Notes: generated from the letters alone by a model not told the origin. Positions 33,800-43,534 are shown, numbered from the stretch's first letter. The stretch is 64,000 nt of DNA from Propionimicrobium sp. PCR01-08-3 (GCF_030286045.1 NZ_CP127390.1:1550001-1614000); one strand, 5' to 3'. Program-made: numbers and translations.

Positions 33800-34290
33800 T
33801 GCCGGTTTTTCTATCCTGCTCGTTGTCCCAGCCTTTCTCTCCAGGCGCCCACGACGCGGACGTCAGGAGGCAGCTTAGTTTGCGTCGACACGGGCACGGC
33901 CACAGGATCGCTCTATGACGCATACTTGCTTACGACGACGCTTTGAAGGATCCCTGGGAACGACGTGAGGACCGCTGAGGGAGCATCTCTTTCTCGCGTT
34001 TTGACATAATGTTTCTTATCGGTCATATGTGGGCAGTCATGGGTGTTCGGCTCAGAACCTAAATATGAGCTGCGCCTCTGAGATAACGTCTCATGATCCA
34101 ACCGGCCAAAATCAAACCTCTGGCATCACGGTTCCGCAGATCACTCCCGATACTTTGTCCGGCCACGGCAGAACGGCTGACGGGCTCAACATTCTCGACC
34201 AGAACGGCTCGATTTGATGCGGGCTGCCAGATGCCGGGCCGTCGGGTCGCGCATTCCGACCGTCCGTCCTTCGTCATCCGTGGCATACGA
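33800..34290. other. 490-bp stretch without a supported gene; one orphan promoter-like site
   Basis: No convincing open frame on either strand. A near-consensus plus-strand promoter, TTGACA (34001-34006), 17 bp, CATATG (34024-34029), stands in an A+T-richer patch but no gene follows on that strand for over 2 kb. It may drive a small RNA antisense to the uvrA-like gene, or be a chance match. Confidence 0.35.
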
Positions 34291-36669
34291 TCATGCTTGA
34301 CCGACATAGGACGCCAGATGCTGGCCAGTCAAGGTTGAGCGTCCGGAAACCAGCTCGGCGGGCGTGCCGGCGAAGACGATCTCGCCGCCTTCGGATCCGG
34401 CGCCCGGGCCGAGGTCGATGATCCAATCGGCGTGAGCCATCACGGCCTGATGATGCTCGATGACGATCACCGTCTTGCCTGCGTCTACGAGCTTGTCAAG
34501 CAACCCCAGAAGCTGCTCGACATCGGCCAGGTGCAGACCTGAGGTGGGTTCGTCCAGCACGTAAATGCCGCCCTTCTCCCCCATTCTGCTGGCCAATTTC
34601 AGCCGTTGGCGTTCGCCTCCTGACAAGGTGGTGAGCGGCTGGCCCAGGGTAAGATACCCCAGTCCCACATCGACGAGGTGCTGCAAGATCTTCTTCGCCG
34701 CGGGAGTTTTCGCCTCTCCATCGGAAAAGTATTCCAATGCCTCGGACATCGGCAGATCGAGTACTTCGGCGATGTTACGTCCGGCGACCCGATATTCGAG
34801 CACCGCAGGCTGATAGCGCTTGCCATCGCACTCTTGGCAGCGGCTGGCCACCGTGGCCATGAATCCAAGGTCGGTGTAGATGACCCCTGCGCCGTTGCAG
34901 GCCAGGCAGGCCCCCTCAGAGTTGGCGCTGAACAATGCCGGTTTCACCCCGTTGATCTTGGCGAAGGTCTTGCGGATCGCGTCCAGCGCACCGGTGTAGG
35001 TGGCCGGATTCGACCGCCTGGAACCCTTGATCGCGGTCTGATCGATCTCGATCACGTCGTCCCTGCCGCCGAGCGCTCCGTGAATGAGCGAGCTCTTGCC
35101 CGACCCGGCGACTCCGGTCACCACGGTCAGCACCCCGAGCGGGATATCGACGTCGACATCGCGCAGATTATGGGTGGACGCGCCGCGGATCTCCAACTGC
35201 TCGGACGCCTCCCGCACCCCGGATTTCAACGCGACCCGGTCGTCGATATGGCGTCCGGTCAAGGTGCCGCTGGCGCGCAGTTCGTCAAAGCTACCCTGGA
35301 AGACGATCTGACCGCCGCCGGATCCGGCTCCCGGCCCCAGGTCCACGATCTCGTCGGCTACGGCGATCACCTCGGGTTTGTGTTCGACCACCAGCACCGT
35401 GTTGCCCTTGTCACGAAGCCGCAGCAGCAACCCATTGACCCGCTGAATGTCGTGCGGATGAAGCCCGACGGTCGGCTCATCGAACACGTAGGTCACATCG
35501 GTCAACGACGACCCGAGATGGCGGACCATCTTCGTACGTTGCGCCTCTCCCCCGGACAACGTCCCGGCCGGACGATCCAGACTCAGATACCCCAGACCGA
35601 TCTCAACGAACGAGTCCAGCAGCTGGCCGATCCCGTTCAGCAAGGGTGCAGCCGACGGATCGTCCACCCCACGAATCCAGTCGGCCAGATCCGTGATCTG
35701 CATCGCACAGACATCACCGATCGAGCAGCCATTGATCTTCGAATTGCGGGCAGGTTCCGCGAGCCGGGTGCCGCCGCAGTCCGGGCAAGTTTGAAAAGTC
35801 ACCGCCCGCTCCACGAAGGCCCGGATGTGCGGCTGCATCGACTCCGGATCTTTCTGCAGCATCGATTTGGTGATCTTCGGGATCAGTCCTTCATAGGTGA
35901 CGTTGACGCCCTCAGCCTTGATCCTGGTCGGTTCCCGGTACAGCAGATCGTGCAGCTCGCGCTTCGAATAGTCGCGGATGGGCTTGTCGGGGTCGAAATA
36001 TCCGGACCCCTTGAAGATCCTGCCGTACCAACCGTCCATGGAATAGCCGGGCACCTTGAAAGGCCCCTCGTTGAGCGACTTGGAGTCGTCATAGAGTTCG
36101 GTGAGGTCGAGATCCGAGACCGATCCCATTCCCTCACAGCGCGGACACATGCCTCCGACAAGGGTATATGTCCGCTTTTGCGCCCGGGATTCGTTGTTCT
36201 TCTGAACCCTGACGGCACCCGACCCCGACACAGACGGGGTGTTGAACGAATACGCCTGGGGGCCACCGATATGCGGCGTCGCAAGCCGGCTGAACAGCAG
36301 CCTGAGCAGAGCATTCGCGTCCGTCGCGGTCCCAAGTGTGGAACGCGAATTGGCACCGAGCCGTTCCTGGTCGACGACGATCGCGGTCGTCAACCCCTCC
36401 AGTTGGTCAACGTCGGGACGATCGAGAGCCGGCATGAAGCCCTGCACGAACGCGCTGTAGGTCTCGTTGATCATCCGCTGGGACTCCGCGGCGATGGTGT
36501 CGAAAACCAGCGAGCTCTTTCCCGAACCCGACAATCCGGTGAATACCGTCAGCCGGCGTTTACGGATGTCGACATCAATGCCGGTCAGATTGTTTTCGCG
36601 GGCGCCGCGAACCTTGATTACATCGTGCTGGTCAGCCGAGTGCCCGCCGGTCATTCCAGTTTCAGTCAT
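34291..36669 (-). CDS. UvrA-like ABC ATPase (short paralogue, drug-resistance/UvrA2 type)
   Basis: Tandem ABC ATPase of 792 residues, about 150 shorter than excinuclease UvrA. Both nucleotide sites are intact: Walker [10 protein letters not shown] and GVAGSGKSS, signatures [10 protein letters not shown] and [10 protein letters not shown], Walker [14 protein letters not shown] and [13 protein letters not shown]. Zinc modules are [16 protein letters not shown] and CLACNGAG...CQECDGKR. The UvrB-binding region of true UvrA is reduced, so it probably acts in self-resistance or DNA-drug removal rather than general repair. Start ATG 36669 has GAGGA nine bases upstream; the longer open frame to 36825 is not UvrA-like. 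Transcribed alone. Confidence 0.85.
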   Translation of the reverse strand: MTETGMTGGHSADQHDVIKVRGARENNLTGIDVDIRKRRLTVFTGLSGSGKSSLVFDTIAAESQRMINETYSAFVQGFMPALDRPDVDQLEGLTTAIVVDQERLGANSRSTLGTATDANALLRLLFSRLATPHIGGPQAYSFNTPSVSGSGAVRVQKNNESRAQKRTYTLVGGMCPRCEGMGSVSDLDLTELYDDSKSLNEGPFKVPGYSMDGWYGRIFKGSGYFDPDKPIRDYSKRELHDLLYREPTRIKAEGVNVTYEGLIPKITKSMLQKDPESMQPHIRAFVERAVTFQTCPDCGGTRLAEPARNSKINGCSIGDVCAMQITDLADWIRGVDDPSAAPLLNGIGQLLDSFVEIGLGYLSLDRPAGTLSGGEAQRTKMVRHLGSSLTDVTYVFDEPTVGLHPHDIQRVNGLLLRLRDKGNTVLVVEHKPEVIAVADEIVDLGPGAGSGGGQIVFQGSFDELRASGTLTGRHIDDRVALKSGVREASEQLEIRGASTHNLRDVDVDIPLGVLTVVTGVAGSGKSSLIHGALGGRDDVIEIDQTAIKGSRRSNPATYTGALDAIRKTFAKINGVKPALFSANSEGACLACNGAGVIYTDLGFMATVASRCQECDGKRYQPAVLEYRVAGRNIAEVLDLPMSEALEYFSDGEAKTPAAKKILQHLVDVGLGYLTLGQPLTTLSGGERQRLKLASRMGEKGGIYVLDEPTSGLHLADVEQLLGLLDKLVDAGKTVIVIEHHQAVMAHADWIIDLGPGAGSEGGEIVFAGTPAELVSGRSTLTGQHLASYVGQA

Positions 36670-36918
36670 CGCTGGTGTCCTCACTGCCGCCGGGATTCCC
36701 GGGCTGTTCGTCGAAAGGCCATAGCCACGATATCCAGTCGGTCCAACGCCGGGATTCGACACTCGATAGGCCTGCCAACGTGACGCGCATCGTGGCGCAT
36801 CCCGACAACGAGTAAGAAGCTGCATCGTCGACTGCCGATTCCAGAAATCTGAAGGGCCGCCGCCCGAGGCCTATCTTCTATCCGGCCCAGCAGTACCGCC
36901 GCCGGAAGAGATCTCCAG

Positions 36919-36924
36919 TAGCGT
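36919..36924 (+). promoter_or_regulatory. -10 box close to the yaaA start
   Basis: TAGCGT, 6 nt (AGAGGA), ATG at 36931. The six bases also look like a very close Shine-Dalgarno sequence, so leaderless and leadered initiation are both possible. Confidence 0.5.
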
Positions 36925-36930
36925 AGAGGA

Positions 36931-37713
36931 ATGCTCGTGCTGCTCTCCCCTGCCAAAAGCCTCGACTTCACCTCGCGGCCTGCCACCCGCAAGCACACCG
37001 AGCCCAGGTTCCTCGATCACTCCGCCGAGCTCATCGACGTACTCCGCACCAAGTCACCGGACGAGTTGTCGAAGCTGATGAAGATTTCGGACGAACTGGC
37101 CGTCCTCAATCATGCCCGGTACCGCGACTTCGAGTTGCCGTTCACGACCAAGAACGCACGCGCGGCGATTCTCGCCTTCAACGGTGACGTCTACCGTGGC
37201 ATGGACGCTCCGCACACCTTCGGCGAACGAGACTTCACTGAGGCGCAGAAGACGGTGCGCATCCTGTCCGGACTGTACGGGGTGCTGCGCCCGCTCGACC
37301 TGATTCAGCCCTACCGGCTGGAGATGGGCATCCCGCTCAAGACGGCTCACGCTCGTGACCTCTATCAATATTGGGGCGAGCTACCGAGCGAAATCCTCAA
37401 GCAGGATCTCGCGGACGCACCCGGTGCCGAGGCCGTGATCAACCTCGCGTCCAACGAGTATTTCGGGGTGGTCGATCCAAAGATACTTGACGTTCCGATC
37501 ATCTCCCCCAGGTTCGAGGAGGTCAATCCGTCGGGCAAGCGCCGGATGGTCTCGTTCTTCGCCAAGCAGGCCCGCGGTGCGATGGCCGGGTGGATCGTCC
37601 GTAATCGGGTGCGCAGCGTTCGCAAGCTTCGTGAGTTCGACGCCGATGGTTACCACTTTGACCGGGCGGCCTCCACCGCCGGCCGGCCGGTCTTCGTCCG
37701 GCCGCAAGCCTGA
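36931..37713 (+). CDS. yaaA: Peroxide-stress protein YaaA (UPF0246/DUF328)
   Basis: Family known from E. coli to limit free iron and DNA damage during peroxide stress. 260 residues with the complete signature: MLVLLSPAKSLDF at the N-terminus, FNGDVYRGMDA, RILSGLYGVLRPLDLIQPYRLEMG, NLASNEYF and the helix-hairpin RGAMAGWIVRNRV. Full length. Its stop TGA shares one base with the ATG of the next gene (yigZ), giving translational coupling. Confidence 0.92.
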   Translation: MLVLLSPAKSLDFTSRPATRKHTEPRFLDHSAELIDVLRTKSPDELSKLMKISDELAVLNHARYRDFELPFTTKNARAAILAFNGDVYRGMDAPHTFGERDFTEAQKTVRILSGLYGVLRPLDLIQPYRLEMGIPLKTAHARDLYQYWGELPSEILKQDLADAPGAEAVINLASNEYFGVVDPKILDVPIISPRFEEVNPSGKRRMVSFFAKQARGAMAGWIVRNRVRSVRKLREFDADGYHFDRAASTAGRPVFVRPQA

Positions 37714-38375
37714 TGAATCTATACACGACTCTCAAGCAGGGCGCGCGGCCCGCCAGCGAATTCGAGATCAAGAGATCGCGATTTCTGGGCTTCGCGGCCC
37801 GCGCTTCGACCGAGGAGCAGGCACGCCGGTTTCTCGATGACATTCGTCACGCTCACCGGGAGGCGAGGCACGTATGTCACGCCTTCGTGCTGGGTGCCGC
37901 GCGCGAAACCCAGCGCTCCAGCGACGACGGCGAACCCTCGGGCACGGCAGGCGCACCCATCCTCAAGGCCATCACGGCTCGTCAGATCGCCCACGGCCGC
38001 ACCGATCTGTCGGATGTGGTCGTCGCTGTCGTCCGCTATTTCGGTGGTATCAAGCTCGGCGCCGGCGGTCTGGTGCAGGCCTACTCGGACGCAGCCGCAG
38101 CAGTACTGGACGCCGCGGCATTCGTCACCCGTCAGCGGATGCGTCTGATCACCACGGCACTGCCGATCGCCGAGGCCGCCCGCGTCGAAACCCGCCTGCG
38201 CGCAACCGGAGTGCTCGTCCATTCGGTCGACTACCACGCAGACAATGTCACGCTGACGATCGCGGTACCCGACGATCGGGAGCGATTGAACAAGACGAAA
38301 GCCAACCTTGCCGCGCTCACCGCGGGCGAGGCGGAACCTACGCCAGGTGACCAGATCTGGCGTGATCTGGACTGA
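37713..38375 (+). CDS. yigZ: YigZ/IMPACT family (UPF0029) protein
   Basis: 220 residues, two domains. The N-terminal UPF0029 part has FEIKRSRFLGFAARASTEEQARRFLDDIR, HVCHAFVLG and the signature SSDDGEPSGTAGAPIL, followed by VVVAVVRYFGGIKLGAGGLVQAYSDAA; the C-terminal ferredoxin-like domain (about 140-205) is the DUF1949 type. The eukaryotic relative IMPACT/YIH1 regulates GCN2; the bacterial role is unsettled. Overlaps yaaA by one base. Confidence 0.9.
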   Translation: MNLYTTLKQGARPASEFEIKRSRFLGFAARASTEEQARRFLDDIRHAHREARHVCHAFVLGAARETQRSSDDGEPSGTAGAPILKAITARQIAHGRTDLSDVVVAVVRYFGGIKLGAGGLVQAYSDAAAAVLDAAAFVTRQRMRLITTALPIAEAARVETRLRATGVLVHSVDYHADNVTLTIAVPDDRERLNKTKANLAALTAGEAEPTPGDQIWRDLD

Positions 38376-38542
38376 CCACGGTGCGAGGAATCCTCGCCGA
38401 TTCCCTGACTCGCCTGGTGGCCCGTCGCACAATGAGTGAGCACAGACAAGTCTGTTCGTTGGGTGATTCGACAGCCGGCGGAAACGCGCAGGCTTCGATA
38501 ACTACTCAGACAGCCCCACAGGCGGACGAGAGGAGAAACCAG

Positions 38543-39325
38543 ATGACAGCACCCACATTTACCAAACGAGGCGATCCCCAGCAGATCGAATGGGAGGTAC
38601 GTTGCCTCGACTGGCTGGCCGCGGCCGACGACGGAGCAGCCGTGACACAGGTGATCGACTGGAATGACCACGAACTGATCACCGCCCGCTGCTCACAAAT
38701 CACTCCCCCGCCCCAGGCGGCAGAAGAATTCGGACGAGCGCTCTGGGCGACCCATCAGGCGGGCGCATCGGCTTTCGGTGCCGCGCCGGATGGCTGGGAT
38801 GCCACGACTCCCGGATGGATAGGGCATGCCCGTCTCCAGCTCGGGCACTACGAGCGATGGGGCGAGTTCTATGCGGAACTGCGGCTGCTCCCCCACGCCA
38901 GGGCAGCGCACGAGAAAGGCTCGCTCCACGCGGACGGCATGCGCATCATCGAACGGGTGTGCCAGCGGCTACGCGACGGCGAATTCGACGACGGACGCCC
39001 ACCTGCCCGCATCCATGGCGACCTATGGGCCGGCAACGTGCTGGGCGACGGCGACCGCTACGTGCTGGGCGACGGCGACCGCTACGTGATGATCGATCCG
39101 GCCGCCCATGGCGGTCACGGCCAGACCGACCTCGCCATGCTCGCACTCTTCGGCTTCGGCGAGCTGCGCCGAATAGAAGATGCCTACGCCGAGGCTGCCG
39201 GACTGGACCAGGATTGGCGAGATCGGACCGGCTTGCACCAGCTGCATCCGTTGCTCGTCCACGCCGAACTGTTCGGCGGCTACTACGGCGAAGCCGCAGT
39301 CGAAACGGCCTCCCGCTACGCCTGA
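38543..39325 (+). CDS. Fructosamine-kinase family protein with internal 8-residue duplication
   Basis: Predicted deglycating kinase phosphorylating ketosamines on proteins. 260 residues: N-terminal lobe AEEFGRALWATHQAGAS, GWDATTPGWIG (family: GW...NFIG), WGEFYAELRLLPHARAA, catalytic loop ARIHGDLWAGNV, metal loop MIDPAAHGGHGQTDLAMLALFG and a C-terminal LVHAELFGGYYGEAA. Between the catalytic loop and the DP motif the eight residues VLGDGDRY occur twice in tandem through a perfect 24-bp duplication (39038-39085). Start ATG 38543 is preceded by GAGGAG seven bases before; the frame extends upstream to 38381 without family likeness. Confidence 0.87.
   Translation: MTAPTFTKRGDPQQIEWEVRCLDWLAAADDGAAVTQVIDWNDHELITARCSQITPPPQAAEEFGRALWATHQAGASAFGAAPDGWDATTPGWIGHARLQLGHYERWGEFYAELRLLPHARAAHEKGSLHADGMRIIERVCQRLRDGEFDDGRPPARIHGDLWAGNVLGDGDRYVLGDGDRYVMIDPAAHGGHGQTDLAMLALFGFGELRRIEDAYAEAAGLDQDWRDRTGLHQLHPLLVHAELFGGYYGEAAVETASRYA
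39038..39085 (+). repeat. Perfect 24-bp tandem duplication inside the fructosamine-kinase gene
   Basis: Units 39038-39061 and 39062-39085 are identical and encode VLGDGDRY twice. Being exact and in frame, the copy is recent or still variable. Confidence 0.95.
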
Positions 39326-39351
39326 GCGCGCGGCGATTCCGCGATCCTCCA

Positions 39352-39423
39352 GACGCTCACCGTCGTGCACAACGCCTACTCAAACCGAGTTTGCTGCTGT
39401 TGCAACGCGAGCAACCTAAGTTA
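39352..39423 (+). repeat. Dispersed intergenic repeat, copy B
   Basis: Gap-free counterpart of 27100-27171; shares GAGTTYGCTGCTGTTGCAAC followed by GCGAGC and a CTARGTT-like end. It lies 27 bp after the fructosamine-kinase gene and before the convergent CBS-ACT gene, again intergenic. Confidence 0.7.
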
Positions 39424-39516
39424 CGGCGAGCGTTTGGAATTTTACGCGAGCGTTCGAAGACTTAGGCGCGATAGGAGCGCCCAGCAATGCGTTACGAGCA
39501 CGAAGCGAGCGAACGG

Positions 39517-40158
39517 TCACTCGTTGCGCAGGCGGTACTTCAGAGTGAAGCCTGCGTCCGAGATCTGCTTCTCCAGATCATCGGTGTTGAGGGTGTTCAC
39601 GCCCAACACGACCAGGCTGCGCTCCAGACCACTGCGGTAGACCGCCACATGGGTGATATTGGTGCGGATAGCGCCGGTGATGGACGCGATCCGGGCCAGC
39701 ACGCCGGGCTGATCGTCCGCCTCAATGACCAGCCGGGTGCCCTTCACGCGGGCGCCGTTCAGCTCGATGAAAGCATCCAGCAGATCAGATTCGGTGATGA
39801 CACCGACCAGCTCGCCGTCCTCGACCACCGGCAGGATCTCGATCTTGCGGTCGCGCATGATGATCGCGGCCTCTTCCAGCAGCGCATCGGGCCCGACGGT
39901 AACCACATCGCGGGTCATCACCTTCGAAACTTTCAGCTTCGAGAACAGGTAGACGAGTTCACCGGCGCTGAACGAGGTGGCCATCGACGGCGACGCCCGG
40001 TCAATATCGGACTGCGAAATGATGCCGACCAATTTCCCGTCGGACAGCACCGGCAGTTTGCGCAGGCCATGAGTCTGCATGATCTCGACAGCTTCCGGCA
40101 CCGTCATCGAAGGAGTGACAGTGAAGGGATGAGCCGTCATCCGCCAACGGACGAACAT
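39517..40158 (-). CDS. CBS-ACT domain protein, last gene of the second HAAT operon
   Basis: 213 residues: CBS 1 (about 7-60, MTAHPFTVTPSMTVPEAVEIMQTHGLRKLPVLSDGKLVGIIS), CBS 2 (about 78-130, VMTRDVVTVGPDALLEEAAIIMRDRKIEILPVV), then an ACT domain (about 140-205, LVIEADDQPGVLARIASITGAIRTNITHV). CBS pairs bind adenylates and ACT domains bind amino acids, so it looks like a two-signal sensor, similar in layout to AcuB. Start ATG 40158 has GGGAGG before it and lies 3 bp past the LivF stop, so it is co-transcribed with the importer and may gate or report its activity (inference). Confidence 0.88.
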   Translation of the reverse strand: MFVRWRMTAHPFTVTPSMTVPEAVEIMQTHGLRKLPVLSDGKLVGIISQSDIDRASPSMATSFSAGELVYLFSKLKVSKVMTRDVVTVGPDALLEEAAIIMRDRKIEILPVVEDGELVGVITESDLLDAFIELNGARVKGTRLVIEADDQPGVLARIASITGAIRTNITHVAVYRSGLERSLVVLGVNTLNTDDLEKQISDAGFTLKYRLRNE

Positions 40159-40161
40159 TGA

Positions 40162-40866
40162 TCAACCTCCCAGATACGCTTGGCGCACTTCATCGGCCGC
40201 CATCAGTTTCGCGGATTCTCCGCTCAGCACTATCTTGCCCGTTTCCATCACATATGCGCGACCCGCCACTTGCAAAGCCATGTTCGCGTTCTGTTCGACC
40301 AGCAGAATCGTCGTGCCTGCGGCGTTGATGCCGGCGATGATGTCAAAGATCTCCTGTACCAGAAGCGGCGCAAGCCCCATCGACGGCTCGTCCATCAGCA
40401 GCACCTTCGGCGCCGCCATCAACGCCCTACCCATGGCGAGCATCTGCTGTTCGCCACCCGACAAGGTACCGGCCGCCTGCTGGCGACGATCCGCCAGCAC
40501 CGGGAACCGGCTGAAGACCTCTTCCAGATCCTTGGCGATCTGAGGCCGATCGCGCCGCAAGAAGGCTCCGAGCTCGAGGTTCTCCAGCACCGTCATGGTC
40601 GGGAAGACCCGGCGCCCTTCAGGAATATGAATCAGGCCCCGCTTGACACGATCCTGCGCCGAGACCTTGGTGAGGTCTTGCCCATCGAGCCAAATCGACC
40701 CCGATTCCGGACGCTCCAGTCCCGATGCGGTACGCAACGTCGTCGTCTTGCCTGCGCCGTTGGCACCGATCAACGTGACGATCTCGCCCTCGTCGACATT
40801 CAAGGAGATGCCCTTGAGGGCCTGGATACCGCCGAAGCTGACGGCGAGATCCTTGATCTCAAACAT
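40162..40866 (-). CDS. livF: Branched-chain amino acid ABC ATPase LivF
   Basis: 234 residues. Walker A LIGANGAGKTTTL, signature LSGGEQQMLAMGRAL, Walker B VLLMDEPSMGLAP, and the LivF-type VEQNANMALQVAGRAYVMETG. ATG 40866 has GGAGG six bases upstream and overlaps the LivG stop by 8 bp; the frame continues upstream to 40923 without likeness. Confidence 0.92.
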   Translation of the reverse strand: MFEIKDLAVSFGGIQALKGISLNVDEGEIVTLIGANGAGKTTTLRTASGLERPESGSIWLDGQDLTKVSAQDRVKRGLIHIPEGRRVFPTMTVLENLELGAFLRRDRPQIAKDLEEVFSRFPVLADRRQQAAGTLSGGEQQMLAMGRALMAAPKVLLMDEPSMGLAPLLVQEIFDIIAGINAAGTTILLVEQNANMALQVAGRAYVMETGKIVLSGESAKLMAADEVRQAYLGG

Positions 40867-41647
40867 CACTGACCTCCTCGCCGAGATAGGCCGTAATGAC
40901 CTTCGGATCATGCTGGACCACATCGGCGGTTCCCGACGAGATCACGATGCCGTGGTCGAGCACGTAGATCCGTTCACAAATGCTCATCACCAAACTCATA
41001 TCGTGCTCGATCAACAAGATCGTCAGGTGGTAGTTCTCACGAATCCAACTGATCAACTTGGTCAGCCCGGCTGTTTCGGCCGGATTCATGCCTGCCGCCG
41101 GCTCGTCGAGCAGCAGCAGCTTCGGATTGGTGGCAAGGGCCCTGGCGATCTCCAGATGGCGCTGCTCGCCGTAGGACAGGTTGCGGGCTACGTCGAACGA
41201 TTTGTGGTCGAGCCGGATCAGGCGGAGCAGCTCACGGGCGGCCGTCAACACATCGTCACGCGATTTCGTCCAGGACGGCAGATGAAGAAACGACGACACC
41301 AGCGAATAGTTCTCGTTTTGTTCCAGCGCGATCACGATGTTATCGAGCACCGTCAGGTCTTTGAACAACCGGATGTTCTGAAAGGTCCGGCCTATCCCCG
41401 CGCGGCAGATGTCGAAAGGTTTTTTACCGGCGATCGATACCGGCGACCCCTCCGGGCTGAAGACGATCTCGCCACTCGACGGCGGATAGACCCCGGTCAG
41501 CAGGTTGAAGATCGTGGTCTTGCCGGCGCCGTTGGGGCCGATCAGACCGATCAGTTCACCGTGCTCCAGCTTCATGTTGACATTGGCGACCGCGGCCAGA
41601 CCACCGAAGTTGCGAGTGAGGTCTTTCACTTCGAGAATCGGGCTCAT
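40859..41647 (-). CDS. livG: Branched-chain amino acid ABC ATPase LivG
   Basis: 262 residues. Walker A LIGPNGAGKTTIF, Q-loop RTFQNIRLF, canonical signature LSYGEQRHLEIARAL, Walker B LLLLDEPAAGMNPAE, LivG-type EHDMSLVMSICERIYVLDHG. In contrast to the LivG-like subunit of the first importer, the signature Gly and Gln are kept. ATGA overlap with livM. Confidence 0.92.
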   Translation of the reverse strand: MSPILEVKDLTRNFGGLAAVANVNMKLEHGELIGLIGPNGAGKTTIFNLLTGVYPPSSGEIVFSPEGSPVSIAGKKPFDICRAGIGRTFQNIRLFKDLTVLDNIVIALEQNENYSLVSSFLHLPSWTKSRDDVLTAARELLRLIRLDHKSFDVARNLSYGEQRHLEIARALATNPKLLLLDEPAAGMNPAETAGLTKLISWIRENYHLTILLIEHDMSLVMSICERIYVLDHGIVISSGTADVVQHDPKVITAYLGEEVSDV

Positions 41648-42624
41648 GCGACGGCCCCTTCGGTGGCGTCGTTCTCCTTATGCCGTCTGGGAATGATCCG
41701 GCCCAGAAGCTTCAGCGACAGCTCCTTCGAACCCATGATGCCTTGCGGCCGGAAGACCATCAGAAGCACCAGGACGGCCGAATAGATGATCATCCGGACC
41801 TCGGGGAACGGCTGCAGCATGCTGGACACGATGGCCAGCAGCACCGCCGCGATGATCGATCCGGACACCGAACCCAGCCCGCCGAGAACGACGATGACCA
41901 AGATGTTGATCGACTGCATGAACCCGAACAGGTCCGGTTTCAAGAAATAGAAGTAGGACGCGTAGACCCCGCCGGCGATCGCACCGAAGAAGGCGCCGAC
42001 CATGAAGGCCATCGTCTTCACCTTGGTGGAACGGACGCCGATCGACTCGGCTGCGATCTCGTCCTCTCGCACCGCGAGACTGCCGCGTCCCTGACGGGAG
42101 TTGATGAAGTTCGAGATGAGCACGACCGTGCCAACGGTCAGCACGAACAGCCAGCTCCAGTTCACGAACTGGGGAATGCCGGACAGCCCGGCGGCACCGT
42201 TGGTGAAGCCGACGTTGAGCAGGATCACGCGGATGATCTCGGCCATCCCCAAGGTGGCGATTGCGAGGTAGTCACCGCGTAACCGCAGGGTCGGCACACC
42301 GATCAGGAAACCGAGCAGGGCGGCCAGCACGCCGCCGGTGATCAGCCCCAGGATGAACCCCCAAATGGTGGGGATCGAGATCGTTATCAAGGCGGTCGAG
42401 TAGGCGCCCACCGCCATGAAACCGGCGTGGCCCAAGGACAGCTGACCGGTAAAACCGGTCACCAGGTTGAGGCTCACCGCCAGCATGATGTTGACGCAGA
42501 TGGTGACCAGGGTCGCCTGGATGTAGGCGTTGATCACGCCGACCGAGATCAGCAGCAGGACGATCAGGTAGCTGGCCGCCAAAACGGCGGCCCGGGTCAG
42601 GAAAGTACGTAGACGCGGGTTCAT
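41644..42624 (-). CDS. livM: Branched-chain amino acid ABC permease LivM
   Basis: 326 residues, about nine helices. Family stretches: TGFTGQLSLGHAGFMAVGAYSTAL, LRGDYLAIATLGMAEIIRV, AVREDEIAAESIGVRSTKVK, GLGSVSGSIIAAVLL and the terminal FRPQGIMG. ATG directly follows the livH stop codon. Confidence 0.92.
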   Translation of the reverse strand: MNPRLRTFLTRAAVLAASYLIVLLLISVGVINAYIQATLVTICVNIMLAVSLNLVTGFTGQLSLGHAGFMAVGAYSTALITISIPTIWGFILGLITGGVLAALLGFLIGVPTLRLRGDYLAIATLGMAEIIRVILLNVGFTNGAAGLSGIPQFVNWSWLFVLTVGTVVLISNFINSRQGRGSLAVREDEIAAESIGVRSTKVKTMAFMVGAFFGAIAGGVYASYFYFLKPDLFGFMQSINILVIVVLGGLGSVSGSIIAAVLLAIVSSMLQPFPEVRMIIYSAVLVLLMVFRPQGIMGSKELSLKLLGRIIPRRHKENDATEGAVA

Positions 42625-43509
42625 TTAGACCTTCTCCCGCACGTTCTTGCCCAGCAGCCCGCTGGGTTTGACGATCAGGACGATGATGAGGACGGAGAAG
42701 ACGACGGCGTCCCTGAATGTCGAGAAGCCGAGACCGGACACGATGGTTTCCGCCACCCCGATCAGGTAGCCACCGATGAGCGCGCCGGGGATCAGTCCGA
42801 TACCGCCCAGCACCGCCGCGACGAACGCCTTCAGACCGGGCATGATGCCCATCAGGGGGTTGATGGAGTTGTAGTAGACGCCGACCAGCACTCCGGCGGC
42901 CCCGGCGAGTGCCGAGCCCAGCGCGAAAGTGAATGAGATGGTGTTGTCGACGCTGATGCCCATCAGCCGCGCAGCGTCACGGTCTTGCGAGACCGCGCGC
43001 ATGGCCTTGCCGAGCCGAGTGCGCTTGATGATGAACTGCAAGGCGATCATCAAGATCACCGAGATGGCGACGATGACGATCTGCAGCGAGGTGATGGTCA
43101 CCGAGCCGACGTGGAAGACCTCGCTCATGAAGCCGGGCAGCTCGGGATACGAGCGCACCTGAGCACCGACGAAATACATCATGGTGTATTCGAGCAGCAG
43201 CGACATCCCGATCGCGGTGATCAAGACAGCGATTCGTGTCGAATTGCGCAACGGCTTGTAGGCAATGCGTTCCACCAGCACACCCAGCACCGCGCAAGCC
43301 GCCATCGCCACCACGAGCGACGTGAAGAACCCGAGATTGAGATGCGTCATGCAGGCGTATCCCACGTAGGCGCCGACCATGTAGATGTCGCCATGGGCAA
43401 AGTTGATCAGCTGGATGATGCCGTACACCATCGTGTAACCGAGCGCTATCAGCGCATAGATGCTGCCCAACGACAATCCGTTGACTAGCTGTTGGAGTAT
43501 CTGATCCAT
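42625..43509 (-). CDS. livH: Branched-chain amino acid ABC permease LivH
   Basis: 294 residues, eight predicted helices. LVNGLSLGSIYALIALGYTMVYGIIQLINFAHGDIYM is the LivH start; AMRAVSQDRDAARLMGI is the cytosolic EAA-like loop; the end reads LIVKPSGLLGKNVREKV. ATG 43509 with GGGAAG upstream. Separated from the binding-protein gene by the hairpin at 43535-43575. Confidence 0.92.
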   Translation of the reverse strand: MDQILQQLVNGLSLGSIYALIALGYTMVYGIIQLINFAHGDIYMVGAYVGYACMTHLNLGFFTSLVVAMAACAVLGVLVERIAYKPLRNSTRIAVLITAIGMSLLLEYTMMYFVGAQVRSYPELPGFMSEVFHVGSVTITSLQIVIVAISVILMIALQFIIKRTRLGKAMRAVSQDRDAARLMGISVDNTISFTFALGSALAGAAGVLVGVYYNSINPLMGIMPGLKAFVAAVLGGIGLIPGALIGGYLIGVAETIVSGLGFSTFRDAVVFSVLIIVLIVKPSGLLGKNVREKV

Positions 43510-43534
43510 ATGGTTCTTCCCATCCGGGGCATGA

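Noticed and set aside
34029-34217. Small open frame after the orphan promoter
   Set aside because: No ribosome-binding site, no family likeness; composition not coding-like.
34678-36783. 701-codon plus-strand frame
   Set aside because: Shadow of the uvrA-like gene; no recognisable domain.
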